A DNA stretch of 64,000 nucleotides from Copromyces sp. CBS 386.78. Lineage: Eukaryota > Ascomycota > Sordariomycetes > Sordariales > Sordariaceae. Positions 40,618-52,217 of this stretch are shown here, one piece after another (the stretch's first letter is position 1; each line of letters starts with the position of its first letter). Both the position numbers and the translations under genes were made by a program. Location: positions 52,526 to 116,525 of the forward strand of contig MU839218.1 of assembly GCA_030685235.1 (NCBI GenBank). The letters are read 5' to 3'. The notes below the pieces were generated by a model, which was given only the letters and a program-made list of their open reading frames with translations, was not told the DNA's origin and did not search any database.

Positions 40618-42734
40618 ATGACGACAGACACACTCTCACCACAAGCACAACCATCCAGTCCTTCGGACGCATCCAACATGGCCAGCGATCCGATGTCGCA
40701 GGAGCAATCACTAGCCCGCCCTCCTGCCACGCCACCACCCACCAAGGACGACAGCCCCTCTTCTAGTATCGCCGTCCCCAATAATCCATCCTTGAAAGAT
40801 CCACAAGAAGACCATCTCAAGATGGAAGGCGAAGCACAAGAAGATGTCGACGACGCCAAGTCCGACTCATCAAACGCCCAATACTTCGATATACACGACG
40901 ACGACATCGCTAGTCCCATTGAAGCCCTCAACCACTATAGCCCCGGCGGCTACCACCCCGTTCACCTAGGCGACACCCTCGGTTCTCTCTCTGACCCTTC
41001 TCGCTTTCGCGTCCTCCACAAGCTCGGTCACGGCAGCTCTGGTACCGTCTGGCTCTGTCGCGACACCATAGACGGCAAACCCAAAGCGCTCAAGATTCTT
41101 TCGGGTCATTCGTCGGAAAATGCGGCCAAAGAGTGCCCCGACTTCAAGGCCTTACAACTTCTCACCGGCTCCCTCTCGCACGAAGAGGGTCTCTCCTTCT
41201 CTCAAGCTGCCCAAACTCACAAAACCGCCCAAGATCTTCTCCGAAACCATCACATCGCTTTGCCCTCTGAGCACTTCTGGCTTCCCTATCGACCCAACGG
41301 CTCGCACCTCTGCCTAATCACTCCCTTCCTTGGTCCCAACCTTGAGGGCTTCGCCACCGCCTACGGACACGTCACGGATTTGGTCAAACATGTGTGTTTC
41401 CAGCTTGTTGAGGCCATGCACTTCATGCACCAGAAGGGCTTGTGTCACGGCGATTTCCGGCCGGCAAATATCCTTCTCTGCCTGAAAGAGGACGTGGACA
41501 AGATGAGCGACGAGGAGCTGGTCGAAGCTTTAGGTGGCGTGGAGATGGCGAAACTCACTAGAACCCCAGGCGGCAACACCCCCACTGAGGGAGACAAGCA
41601 GGAAGAGAAGGAATGGCCAAAGGAGCTTCCTCGGTACTTCGTTGGACAGGCCGACATGACCAAGTTGATCAGTGGAGGATGGTGCTCCTCAAGCGTCGCG
41701 GTCATCGACTTCGGCGTGTCGTATCCTGTCAACGAGCCGCCTTCCAAGGGATCGGGAATTCCGCTGGGGTATGCGCCGCCCGAGGAAGTAATCATGGGCA
41801 AGGACAAACACGACAAAGAAGCAACGCTGATCAAGCTGGGACCAAAGAGCGATATCTGGTCTCTTGGCGTCACGATTTCTGAGCTCGCACTGGACTACCT
41901 CCTTCTCGCGGAGAGCGCGCACGACAAGTTGGATGGTGTCGCGAACATGGAGATGTTCATGGGTCCCATCCCGGAGCCGTTCCGCTCGGCATTCAGGGCG
42001 TGGTACAAGGAGATCTGGGCTGACAATGGGACTGCATTGCAGGATGTCGACATGGTGACTGATCCCGAGACCGGCGAGGCGGTGCTAAGTCCATTGTCGT
42101 TCTCGATCAAGTGGTGGAGAGAGAGGAGGAAGTACACGAAGGAGGAGACGGGCTACGAGGATCCGATCGGCTCGAGAATGGCGAAGGGTTTAATAACTGT
42201 GCACACAACGACAAGCGGGGCCGACAGTGAAGCTGAGTGGGCGAAGGATAAGACGAGGTTGCCGGCTTATACTTGGGAACAGCCACAGAAAAAGGAAGAG
42301 GTAGAGCTGGAAGATGACGTTCTGATCAAGAAATTCGATGACATTGAGGTGTTTTCGGATTTGCTCATGAGTATCTTCAAGTGGCTACCGGAGGATCGGG
42401 CGAGCACGGCCGACATTCTTGTTCATCCGTGGTTCGAGGGCCGTTACGCTTCCACGCAGAATGCGAAGCCCCAAGGTCTGGTGTCGAGACTCTCGCAAGG
42501 TATGCATTCTCTGAATCATTGGTTGTACTGTTTCTGTGGACTCTTTACTAACATATTCTTCCTTCATCAGGCACATTCGGTCTCATCAGCTTCATGCTCG
42601 GAGTTCCTTTCAAAGCCCGCAAGTTCTTCTTCAGCGCGTTCTCACGACTCTTCGGCATCTTTGCGAACCCTCTTTGTTTCTTGCTGGGTGGCCGCGCACG
42701 TATTGCCAGGCTTCGTGATCTGGAAGCCCAGTGA
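40618..42734 (+). CDS. SRPK-like serine/threonine protein kinase, two exons (681 aa)
   Basis: Paralogue of the kinase at 22.0-23.7 kb. Exons are 40,618-42,499 and 42,571-42,734; the 71-bp intron has donor GTATGC, branch TACTAAC and acceptor CATCAG, and the frame closes exactly. Residues 1-100 are Ser/Pro/acidic. The lead-in is YSPGGYHPVHLGDTLG; the Gly-rich loop is LGHGSSGTVWL; the ATP lysine is K159 (KALKIL). The catalytic loop is HGDFRPANIL (Asp279) and DFG is at 364-366, followed by YAPPEE. The C-terminal MSIFKWLPEDRASTADILVH is kinase subdomain XI. The second exon adds a hydrophobic and basic tail (FGLISFMLGVPFKARKFF). The ATG at 40,618 is preferred; the frame stays open to 39,919 but that part is transposon sequence. 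All catalytic residues are present; the substrate is unknown. Confidence 0.9.
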
Positions 42735-43716
42735 GAGGTGTTGTTGACCAGGTTGAGCCTGCAACAAAGGGAGGAGCTGCGAAGAGGTCGGGATGGATGT
42801 ACACCGGAGGAACTTGAGGCTAGGTCGCCTCTCTAGAAACAACAAAAAAGAATACCAGAATGGTCTACTATCAATACTCTAACTCCTGGAAGTGGTTAGT
42901 TGCGCAACGATGTATCTTGGTGCTGTTATGGTCGAGTGTCTGCGGAGTGTCCTTTATGCACAGCTGTAATTATCACGGTAACTTTGGTATCAGACGCGTA
43001 TTTACTGTTTACTTGTATAATGCTGCTAAAGCTACCTACTGTAACAATAAGACACTAAACTAAACTGAGCCGACCTCCCCACGTTTCTGAGCCAAAGATG
43101 AATATTAAATAAGAAAGAACAGTCGAAACTACCTCTAGCTACTCAGAATGCTCGATTGACTTTGTAACTGTGGTCGGTGTCAAGTAGTCCAGCATCACGA
43201 ACCACTGACGGACAGTGTTATGAACCGTCCGTTTCCCGGTATTCGTACCAGACGGTATACTATACCGTACCCGCCTAATCAGCGAGGAGTTCGGTCTTAG
43301 TCCGGTTGTTCCCCCCAGTAATATCTCGAGGTCAGACTCCAACGATTTCTTTTCCTTGCAATTTTCTCTCCACATCTTTCAAACCAGATACCGAACTGCA
43401 GACAACTCAGATCTCTTCAATACAATGGCCAAACGCAGGTATCGAAACATGGTGGCTTGGCCTTGGAGGGTTGAAGAACACTATTATGGGAGAACATTGT
43501 ACAGGGTTATGATGACGGTTACCTTAATGATTCACGATTGAGGATGAATGCTTGATGAGAGAAAGAGGAATGATGCCTGATGAGCACCGGGTTATAGGTG
43601 CTGAAAGTGAAAGACTTTTTGTCTCGGGTACCATCCTTCTACCGTATAAACTTCCCTGACTACCTATTGTCGGTCATGCAGTGTCTGATCTGTCTGTACA
43701 TGTACACATAAGGTAC
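42735..43716. other. Convergent intergenic region
   Basis: Between the 3' ends of the kinase (plus) and the P450 (minus). No gene recognised. Confidence 0.5.
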
Positions 43717-45558
43717 CTAATCCAACTTCGCCTCCGCAACCCTCACCATAAAATGTTCCATCTCCGGCACGCAATACACCTTCAACTTACACGGGTTCAT
43801 CGGATCCGCAATCTGCAGATCAAAGTTTCTCAAGAACTGTTTATGATTGTCAGCTGCAGAACTGGACATCTTGTACGGGCACGCACTCACTCAGCCAGGG
43901 CTGGGATACTCACCTCGACGAAAACCTTTTGCAACTCTAACCAAGCCAGCTTCTGCCCCAAGCACTTCCACCTTCCATGCGAGAAAGCCAAATCGGTAGT
44001 CTTGAACAACCGGTTGCGGTGCTCTTCATCCCCTTCCAGATACCTTTCCGGCCTGAACAAGTGCGCATCATGGCCAAATACGCTCTTGTCTTGCAGCAAT
44101 CCCTTGTAGTTGAGCTGTACGTCTGTACCGCCCGGCACGAACTTGCCACAGACGGTATCCCCTTCGGGTGGCACACGACGAGAGAAGCCGTTCATGACGG
44201 GGGGCATCATGCGGAGGCCTTCGTTCAAGACGGCTTGGAGGTAGGGCAGCTTGCGGGCTTCCTCGTTGGTAACAATGGGCGAGGAGATGCGGCCCTCGCG
44301 TATTCCCGTGGCAATCTCGGCTTTGAGGCGCGAATAGGCAGAGGGGGTGGAGAGGAGGTACAGCATGGTGCCTTGCAGGGCGGAGGAGGTGGTGTCGGTG
44401 CCGGCGGGGAGCTGAGCAGCTACTTCGAGCTCAATCGTCCTTTGGGTGACGCCGTTCTTGACCCATTCATCCTGTGGGCGAGTTCCCCTTGTTAGCGGGG
44501 GAAGTGCTGGGAAGGAGGGTGGGGAAGGTAGGTAGGTAGAGGTAGGTATGTTGGCAGTTGCACGGTCAAGGCACTCACAAGCATGTTCGAGCGGCCAGTG
44601 TCGGACTTGACGGGCTGACCCTTTGCTTCGCCATCTTTGAAGCGTCTGGAAACCTCTTGTTTGACCATACTGGGGAATGGTAGATGATTAGCATGCGGCC
44701 GTTGAATCAATCTCACAGGGAACGTAAGGCATGTACAACTCACCCAAGGAAAACACCCATGCCGTTCTTATCTGTCGGCTTCGGACCGACGAGGGCCAAC
44801 AAGGGCTTTGAAAACAGAAGCCGGTTGAGCTCGGGAACGAAAGCTAAGGATTGCAACAATCTAAACATCGCGTCCACAGTCTTGAGCCAGTCGTAGTGAT
44901 CCTTTTCCTCGCGAACATCACCCCAGGCCTTGCCAAAACCGGCTTGTGTGACCGTGTCGACGGCAATGTGTCGAGAAATCCGGGTAAAGTCCAGATTGGG
45001 CTTGGGTCCAGAAGTGGCAGAGTGCATGTACTTTGTGCGGATAAGGTCGAGGGCGTCGGAGAGGACCATGTTGACATCCTTCTCCATGTCCATCTCGCCC
45101 TTGCCGTTGTAGCCGGCGTAGAGCTTTGTCTTGCGCTCGTTGTGGATAGCTGAATCGGATTCCGAGAGGACATTGTGATCATATGGGTCCAGCCGAATGG
45201 AGCGGTACCAGTCTTTTGATCGAGTATAAGAGGAGCGTACGGCGTTCATATTGACAGCGGTAGCGGCATCGCAAACCATTAGAGTGTTTGGTCCAATGCG
45301 AGTAATTGGGCCGTATTCCTCTTGAGCTTCGACAAAGAACTTGTGAGCTTTGCCGGTCCAGACAGCTCTAGCTGCCCAAAGGTTGGAAAAACCTGTGGTA
45401 GGCGGGCCTGGGAAGTCTTTCAGGCGATACCAAGCCGTGATGGATGTGAAGATATACCAAGACAGAAAGCCAATGGCAAGGTAGATGGCGGTAACTTGGA
45501 GTGCGGTCATGCCGCTGGAGACCAACGGGAGGGCCACAAGAAGCTCAGTGAGAGCCAT
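43717..45558 (-). CDS. Cytochrome P450 monooxygenase, four exons (527 aa)
   Basis: A haem-thiolate monooxygenase, presumably in the endoplasmic reticulum membrane. Exons are 45,558-44,744, 44,669-44,579, 44,471-43,914 and 43,836-43,717. Introns are 74, 107 and 77 bp with GTGAGT donors; phases fit and the total is an exact codon multiple. An N-terminal membrane anchor (about 17-40) is followed by the Pro-rich hinge DFPGPPTTG. The I-helix has AGTDTTS (325-331). ExxR is EGLR (386-389), the PERF-like motif RPERY (442-446), and the haem-binding loop FSHGRWKCLG (465-474, Cys472). The sequence RLDPYDHNVLSESD is typical of the pisatin-demethylase-like fungal P450s, but the substrate cannot be told. 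It is transcribed divergently from an acyltransferase 1.7 kb away, which suggests a shared pathway. Confidence 0.93.
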
Positions 45559-47225
45559 GGTGGTGGAGGTTGTTGTTGCCCAGATGTCCAGAAGTCCAGA
45601 TACGAGTGCAGGGAGAGCCGTTGATGTAGGTCTTCAGATCAGACACGACAAACAACTGGAGACAAGAGATCGCAGCCGATAAATGTTTGCCGTCCATTGA
45701 CGGTCTGTTATTTGTTGGTCGAAGGACCTTCCGTTTCGATACTTGCTCCATTCCCAAGCTAGACGAGCAGGGTCTGAGGCAGGGGAAGAGAGAAGGCGAT
45801 TGGCTTGTGATGCATCAAACCAGTGCGAGTAACGCGCACTCTCGATCAATGGCTTCCTGTACACTATGTTAGATGCACTCAAGCGTGCTATCAACAACAT
45901 CCGGTGTATCTTGGGTGGTGTTGAAGACACTGCAATACGACCCAACTTACCTGAAGGGGTAGCGAACGCCGCAAAAGCCCAGTGAACAGTTTGAGACACT
46001 GGGTGCTGTAGCATCTTTTTATTATTTTCGCCGGCACTTTGGAGCAGAATCTGCTGATGGGACTACGCACGGCATCGAATGTCGCATTCCGGTCTGAATC
46101 CTGGATGTTGGCCGTCATGCACGTTGGTGGAATGAGGGGCTCGCAGCGGTCGGTTCTTTCGATAAGCCACTTCGAATTGCTTCAGGGAAAGATCAGTTAA
46201 TGACCTTCTAGATTCTGAAAGTCTCCCGAGGGTACGATTCACAAAGCTTATAGGCGCTAGGAAACGGTTCATGTTCAGACATGGAGCCTCTGTGGGAGAC
46301 GGCCTGCAATTCTTTATCTTCGTGCAGTGGCTTCGACGGGCGCTAGTGTCGGGACGAGCCGTCGTGTCACATGTGACCGGTGATATAGTGTGCCTCAAGA
46401 TGTCAGAAAGCACGGCAAAGTGGATATGATCAAATCAATTGAGTGTGTATTGTGTGTGTGTTGTTGAATTCTGGGGAACCTTAATTGGGGATACTAGAGT
46501 ATTAGAGAATTATACACCCTAATTCTAGGTAGCTGAGAGGCTAGTCAATGAATCAGCAGCTAACTCGCTTCAAGTGGGGTCGACTATCTGCCAACTGCAG
46601 CATCATGTATCCAGGCGGAAAAGAGAAAAAAGAAGGGAGAAAGAAGAAAGACTCAAACTGTGACTTCTGGTGGCTCTGGTACGGCGTGGTTCCATTTTGC
46701 AGATGAAGGTGTTGTTTTGGTGAAGCGGAAAGGAAGAGAAATGGAACTGTTCGATTGGCCATTAGGTTTCCCGGAATCCGTGAGCCACATGGCGGGGAGC
46801 TCTGTGGCTTAACGCAGCCACACATCAGTCCAATACCGGCGGGTTGTCGGACCGGAACGGCTAAACATGGCTCTTGCTGGTTGAGATAACTTTCACGCCG
46901 TTGGCTAAACGTCGGCTTCCGCAGCCAACAAGATTGGCTCTCGTCTCACCATGGCTTCCCCATGATTCAGGTTTCATGCCCGTCGGGCCGCGCTTGGGTT
47001 CATTCCAGGCATCACATAACGACGGCAAATCGAGTGAACATCTTGGACAATCATAAAACCACTCGGATCCATCTACACGATTGACAATTTTGGACAAAAC
47101 AACAGTAAAAAGGGTTACTTTTTTGCCAAGAATTGTCCTTGCACGCCAAGCAACCGGACCCACCATTTGTTTTGTTTACTTCCCCTTTTTTACACCAAAA
47201 CATCACGACTCCACTCTTCACCACA
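45559..47225. promoter_or_regulatory. Divergent intergenic region between P450 and acyltransferase
   Basis: A 1.67-kb region lies between the two divergent starts and could serve as a shared control region. No coding segment is supported. There is a (TG)n stretch near 46,443-46,463. No binding site can be named with confidence. Confidence 0.4.
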
Positions 47226-49010
47226 ATGAGGGTGTTGAGAGCCGGTCTCAAGAGCGATGACTACACCTGGCGTCAAATCCGTCCCGGAATTTGGCAGCGC
47301 GACGCCGACGAAGCAGAAGTCTTCTACTCAACCCTGGCCAAGCTCTACGAAGGCTCCGGACGGATGCAATTCGCCATCACAGGCCACATCTCCCTGACCA
47401 TCAAAGTCCCCCAAGATGAGGACCCGGAAGTCGTTTCCAAGACGCTCGACGAGTCTCTTCGCATTGCGTGGCTCAGACAGCGCTATGAGACACCTACCAT
47501 CGCCTCGAAGGCTCACTATGACGCCCTCGACGGGAAGTGGAAGAAGTCGTACCGGACCATACCCGACGACGCATCGACAAAGGCATGGCTGGAGAAGACG
47601 TTTCAAGTAATCGTAACAACCAACCAAGAAGGCGAAGCATGGGCTAATTCCGATCCACCCGCTCCCCACGTCGCCACTCTGTTTGTCGTCTGCCCAGTGT
47701 TTGAGAAGCGGGATCCATCCACCATCCGCCGCGACCTCGTCCTGCGCTCACCGCACGACATCATCGACGGCATCGGCACTCTCCACTTTCTCAACAGTCT
47801 CGTCACCAAAACCGCCCAAGCCTTTCGAGAAGGCGACTTCTTTCGTTCGCTCCCCGTTTTCGACGGCTCCGAAGCATCCAACCTCAGCCCGCCCTACCGC
47901 GTCGCGGCCAATATCCCGTTGGTCCCGACGCCCGAGCAACAAGCTCGACTTGACGCTCTAAAATCCGCACCAAACCCCGACGACCAAGCCTCAGAACTGG
48001 CACCCCTAGATATCGGCATCCCCTACAACACACAAGGTCCTCTCCTCCCCGCCCAATCCCGCCGCTTCTCGGTCTTCTGGTCCCAGGAACAGCTCTCCGC
48101 TCTTACCACTTACCTCAAAACGCACTGCCACCCCGGCACCACAGTAACGCACGTCTTCCACGCCGCCATCGCCCTCACTTTACGCAACATGAACAATGAC
48201 GGCCACTCCACGTCTGCAAATGCCACTCCCCTTCATGTTGTTCCAGGACAAAAGGTCCGATACACAAACTACCTCCTCCGCAACGAACGCCCCTCCTGCA
48301 TCCAACCCTACAACTCGCCCGCACACTGCGTCTCAGTCTACCACTCTTTTCCTGCGACGAAGCTGCAAATCGACATGGCGCCCTCTGTTCCATTTCCTCA
48401 GACGACGCAGAACGACAGACAAGCCGAATTCGAGTCGATCCTAGCGCAGATTCGCGAGTTTTACACCGCCGTCAAGGACGACGATCCTCAGTACCATGCT
48501 TTGTTGGCTCCCGCGATATGGGCCGAGTGGACGCGCCAGCTTGGCGTCCCTGAGGAGGTCCTAAACGGGGAAGAGAAGATGGATGTTCCCAGACCGAAGG
48601 ACGTGCCGAGTGTGAGTATTTCGAGTATGGGGGTGGTGGATAAGATTGTGAAAAAGTGGCATTCGCTGGGGCTTTCGGGGTCTGAAGAGGCTGAGGAGTC
48701 TTCATCGGGAGACATGGAGTCAAAGGGTAAGGGTGAGGGAAGCCAAGAGGGAGGCGAAGAGGAGGAGTTCTATGAAAGGCGAAGAGAAGGAAATTTGGAA
48801 GTGCGATGGCCGTGGGTAACGGGTGATGAACTGAGCAATGGATTGGGAGTGTTTTTGGGGACGTTTGATGGCAGGCTGGAGATAAGTTGTGTGTATAACG
48901 AGGCGTGGCATAGCGAGGCGGAGGTGAAGGACTTTTTGTCGTCTTTGGACTTTTATGTTCAGGAGTGGATGGAGGGAGGTTCGATGAATCCTTATGATGA
49001 TCTGGGCTGA
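47226..49010 (+). CDS. Acyltransferase of the condensation-domain superfamily (594 aa)
   Basis: Start taken at ATG 47226 (MRVLRAGLKSDDYTW); the open frame extends upstream but without a better start. The fold is that of CoA-dependent acyltransferases such as Tri3-like (trichothecene 15-O-acetyltransferase-like) enzymes. HDIIDG (177-182) is the HxxxDG catalytic motif with His177 as general base and Asp181 structural. The second half has the usual THVFHAAIALTLRNM helix and the YTNYLLRNERPSCI segment. An acidic Glu/Ser-rich insert (about 490-520) precedes the last strands (ELSNGLGVFLGTFDGRLEIS). No signal peptide. Paired head-to-head with the P450, it may acylate a hydroxyl made by that enzyme; this is inference from position. 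The substrate and acyl donor are unknown. Confidence 0.85.
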   Translation: MRVLRAGLKSDDYTWRQIRPGIWQRDADEAEVFYSTLAKLYEGSGRMQFAITGHISLTIKVPQDEDPEVVSKTLDESLRIAWLRQRYETPTIASKAHYDALDGKWKKSYRTIPDDASTKAWLEKTFQVIVTTNQEGEAWANSDPPAPHVATLFVVCPVFEKRDPSTIRRDLVLRSPHDIIDGIGTLHFLNSLVTKTAQAFREGDFFRSLPVFDGSEASNLSPPYRVAANIPLVPTPEQQARLDALKSAPNPDDQASELAPLDIGIPYNTQGPLLPAQSRRFSVFWSQEQLSALTTYLKTHCHPGTTVTHVFHAAIALTLRNMNNDGHSTSANATPLHVVPGQKVRYTNYLLRNERPSCIQPYNSPAHCVSVYHSFPATKLQIDMAPSVPFPQTTQNDRQAEFESILAQIREFYTAVKDDDPQYHALLAPAIWAEWTRQLGVPEEVLNGEEKMDVPRPKDVPSVSISSMGVVDKIVKKWHSLGLSGSEEAEESSSGDMESKGKGEGSQEGGEEEEFYERRREGNLEVRWPWVTGDELSNGLGVFLGTFDGRLEISCVYNEAWHSEAEVKDFLSSLDFYVQEWMEGGSMNPYDDLG

Positions 49011-49360
49011 GGGGGTGGAGGGGTTTCAGTTGTTTGATTGAGACACGGGAGCCAGGAACTCAATCCTCTTGTCTCTCTCTCGCATACCGTAGGTACCTTA
49101 TATTTCCACCGGTCCTTCTCCATGCCTTCCGGTACCTACCGTACTTTGTCCCGGGCATGTTGATCTTGAACCTTTCAGCAACAAGTTTCACCTCGAATGG
49201 ACCGATCCTTTCTGATTTACTACTACGAATCATGGAATACATCAAGTTTGAGCGCAATGAGCCTGCATCCAGGTCATAGTTACCACATGGTGACATTCTC
49301 GTTTATTTTCGCTATCCTGACCGTAGGGTCCTAGCCGTCCCAATGCGCCTTTATCCTCGC
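49011..49360. other. Convergent 3' spacer
   Basis: Short region between the acyltransferase stop and the AAA ATPase stop; no feature recognised. Confidence 0.45.
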
Positions 49361-52217
49361 TCAAAATTGAAACGGGACGTCCAAGAGCTTGTGAAGCTCT
49401 TCCAAGGATGGATGCACTCCGTCACTCAGCTCGGCATTTCCTTCGTCAGAATCTTGATCGCCATATCGCAGCTCTGTCCGCAAGATTGCCAGCACATGTC
49501 GAGCCCCCAGCGGCTCCCCGCCTGAGTTGGCGTAGGCAACTGCCGTTCTGAGGATGTTCTTAATGGTACGGCCCTATTTGTACTCAAAGGTCAGTATCCG
49601 ATCACAACACTCTGTTAGCCGCCAAAGAGATTCTAATCCGATGATATCGGCTTCTCATGTCTTCGTCGCCGGATAGGATACGACAGGTAATGACTGCCAC
49701 TTACATTCATGTCAAGCTGGCCTAGAGCAGTAAACACGCTTGGCGTCCATGAGTCGTCCACTCCCACGGCCTTGTTCTTAGTGATCAGACTCTCCCAGAT
49801 CTGGCTTTTCGCTTCAGAGCTCAGATCGGGATACGTGATGGTGACGTGAATGCGGGACTTGAAAGCTGGATCAAAATCTTGCTTTCGGTTGGTTGTGAGG
49901 AACAACACGCCTTGGAAGTACTCAAGCGTCCTAAGGAATACTACGCACCGAGATAGCATTGGGTGTTAGCGTTTTGAATGAACATGGAGAGGCTATTTGA
50001 AATAGCAATGGAAGTTTGCCAAAATGATTCCACCTACCTGCAACGATAGCATTTCGATCCATTTCGGCTGAGCTTCTCTTGCATAAGAGGACATCTGCTT
50101 CATCTAGAAGCGTGACAGCGTTCCATCTCTTAGCCATATCGAAAATCTTCTCGAGCCGATCCTCAACTTCCCGGACCTGAGTACCCAGTTCGCCGCCGGA
50201 GATGGCGTACAGAGGACGCTCAAGGAAATCAGCGACACTCTCTAAAAGTCATCGGATCGTTAGTCATGCGCGGTACCGGGCACGTTTGCCTACGGTAGCT
50301 GCAGCTTAAACCCTCGAAGGATTGCCTCGCTTTATGTTTCCGTGGGCATGATTTCAGAGAGGAAGTTGTAAAAACTTACCAGCCGTGAGTGTTTTTCCCA
50401 ACCCGGGTTTTCTGAAATGCCCAGATGGTTAGCGGCTCCAGTCTTGTCAGCGGACTGGAAGACACCCTGCAAATGTTGCAGGTCTGAGGAGTAAAGAACA
50501 AGCTGGAGAGACATACCCATGAAGAAGGAAAATTAGCCCCTGGCCTTTGCCTTCAATGACGTCGTCAAACGTAACAGTCTGGCTCTTATGTCCCTTCACA
50601 AGCCCCTGTACCAGATTCTTCGTAACTTTCTCCAGCTGGAGAGAGTCAAATGCCGTTGTATTCCACACCACGTCCTGAAGGTTGTCGCTGAGAACCCACC
50701 ACCACTTTTTACCTCGAAGACCGAAGGCTGGGACTAGGGCAGGAAATGTCAGCTCAAGTTCTTCTTCGGAAACAAAAAAGGTATTCCAAATGGCTTGTGC
50801 AACCCCTTCAAAGGTTTGTAGATCCGGTTCATTGTCCTCCCTGCTCTCTGTCCCGTCGTTTGGCTTCGAAGTACCACTCAAGGCTTGCGCCTTTTGTAGC
50901 CTCCGCTCGGCCTCACCGTCTGAATCCGAATCGGAGACCGAATCCTTCTTGGGTTTCAGCCTCTTCATCGGCATCATACCCCTTGCAGTTGCCCTGGCGC
51001 TTTTTTTCTTAGGGTTTCCAGCGCTGTTCTCGAGGTCCTCCAATTGGCGTAGCGAACGGTCGTTGCCAAAGGCCTTGAAATCCACCATGACACGCTCGTT
51101 GATTGACTTGTCATGCATGGCAGGATTGCATCCCTCCCTATGCACAAACTCGTCCCGACGTTGTTTCCAGGCAGCCCCAGTGTAGCTTTGGCATCTGAAG
51201 GAACAGCAGTCGGCACCGAAAATACTCTTGAGTGTCTGCGACCTGGCTTGCAACAAAGCCTTGAGGGAATCCCACTTCGGATAGCTCTCAGCGGGCATCA
51301 ATGGTAGACTTGCAATTTTCATCGGATGCAGTCCTGTAATGGGGATGTAAAGCTCCTGCCGTGTAAGACCCGGGGATTTGCCGTCGAAGTCAAGCCTTAA
51401 TCCAGTCACTTCCCAGAATGGTTCTCTCCCAATCCTTGTCTCGAGAACATTCCGGCAGATCCAGCACTCCTGAATTGAGCCCATGTTGAAGACTAGTAGG
51501 CTATTGGGCCGGTAGATGGTCCATATAATGTCGTTGGCAACCTGGCCTTTGGCTGAGTATTTGTCGTGGTCTTGGAGAATGCTCGCCATGATCGAATCTG
51601 GGTGACGGATAAATTCGTCGAGTGCCTTGGCAGCAACTTGGAGATCCTTGTCTTTGTCATCCAGAGAAAGCTCCCTGATCTCTTCACGGTAGAAGAACAA
51701 CTCCATAAACGGGCTCCTGATCTTGATGGGAAACGTTTTCAGATCCACGTTCTCGTACGCCTTCGCAGCAATCTTCCGGAATTCTTTGCAAAGAGCCTCT
51801 GAGTGGATCTCCAGCTCAAAGGATGAAGGGATTGATGCCCCGTCTCTTTCCACCCATATGCGACGGAGAATGACAGCATGGTCCTCGACCTTGTAGTCCT
51901 TCGTCTTCTTTGAGGTCTGCTTGGCGACGAATCTCGACGTGGGATAGATCGTAACCTCTCGACCCCCTAGTCCTGAAGTGTGGTATTCGACAATGTCCAC
52001 AAATCCCTTAGTCGGAGCTTTCTTTTTATCCTGGATCTCGCATTTTGATCAGTAAGTCAATAGCGACTCGGACGTAGCAGAGCTTCTTTCGTACCTCTGG
52101 CTTGGAGCCCTGCCCCTGTCCATTGCTTGTGCTCGATCCCTGGCTGTTATCAATACCCGTCTGCAGAGTTGGTGGGAAGTGCTCTGGAATGAGGCGGTCG
52201 TATTGTTCCAGTGACAT
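49361..52217 (-). CDS. DUF7025-type AAA ATPase, six exons (773 aa)
   Basis: A member of the large fungal family with an N-terminal DUF7025-like region and one AAA module. Exons are 52,217-52,095, 52,030-50,517, 50,411-50,380, 50,241-50,038, 49,940-49,705 and 49,573-49,361; phases fit and the total is an exact codon multiple. The N-terminal part has FPIKIRSPFMELFFYREEI and NSLLVFNMGSIQECWI, then a Lys/Ser/Asp-rich linker. The Walker A motif GKPGLGKT (546-553) is encoded almost wholly by a 32-nt exon. Walker B is VTLLDEAD (599-606), sensor 1 is LFLTTNR (Asn642), and the Arg finger is FKSRIH (Arg654). The sensor-2 region GRTIKNILRTAVAYA opens the last exon. All ATPase residues are present. The family's biological role is mostly unknown. 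A 5' untranslated intron (52,376-52,239) is possible. Confidence 0.9.
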
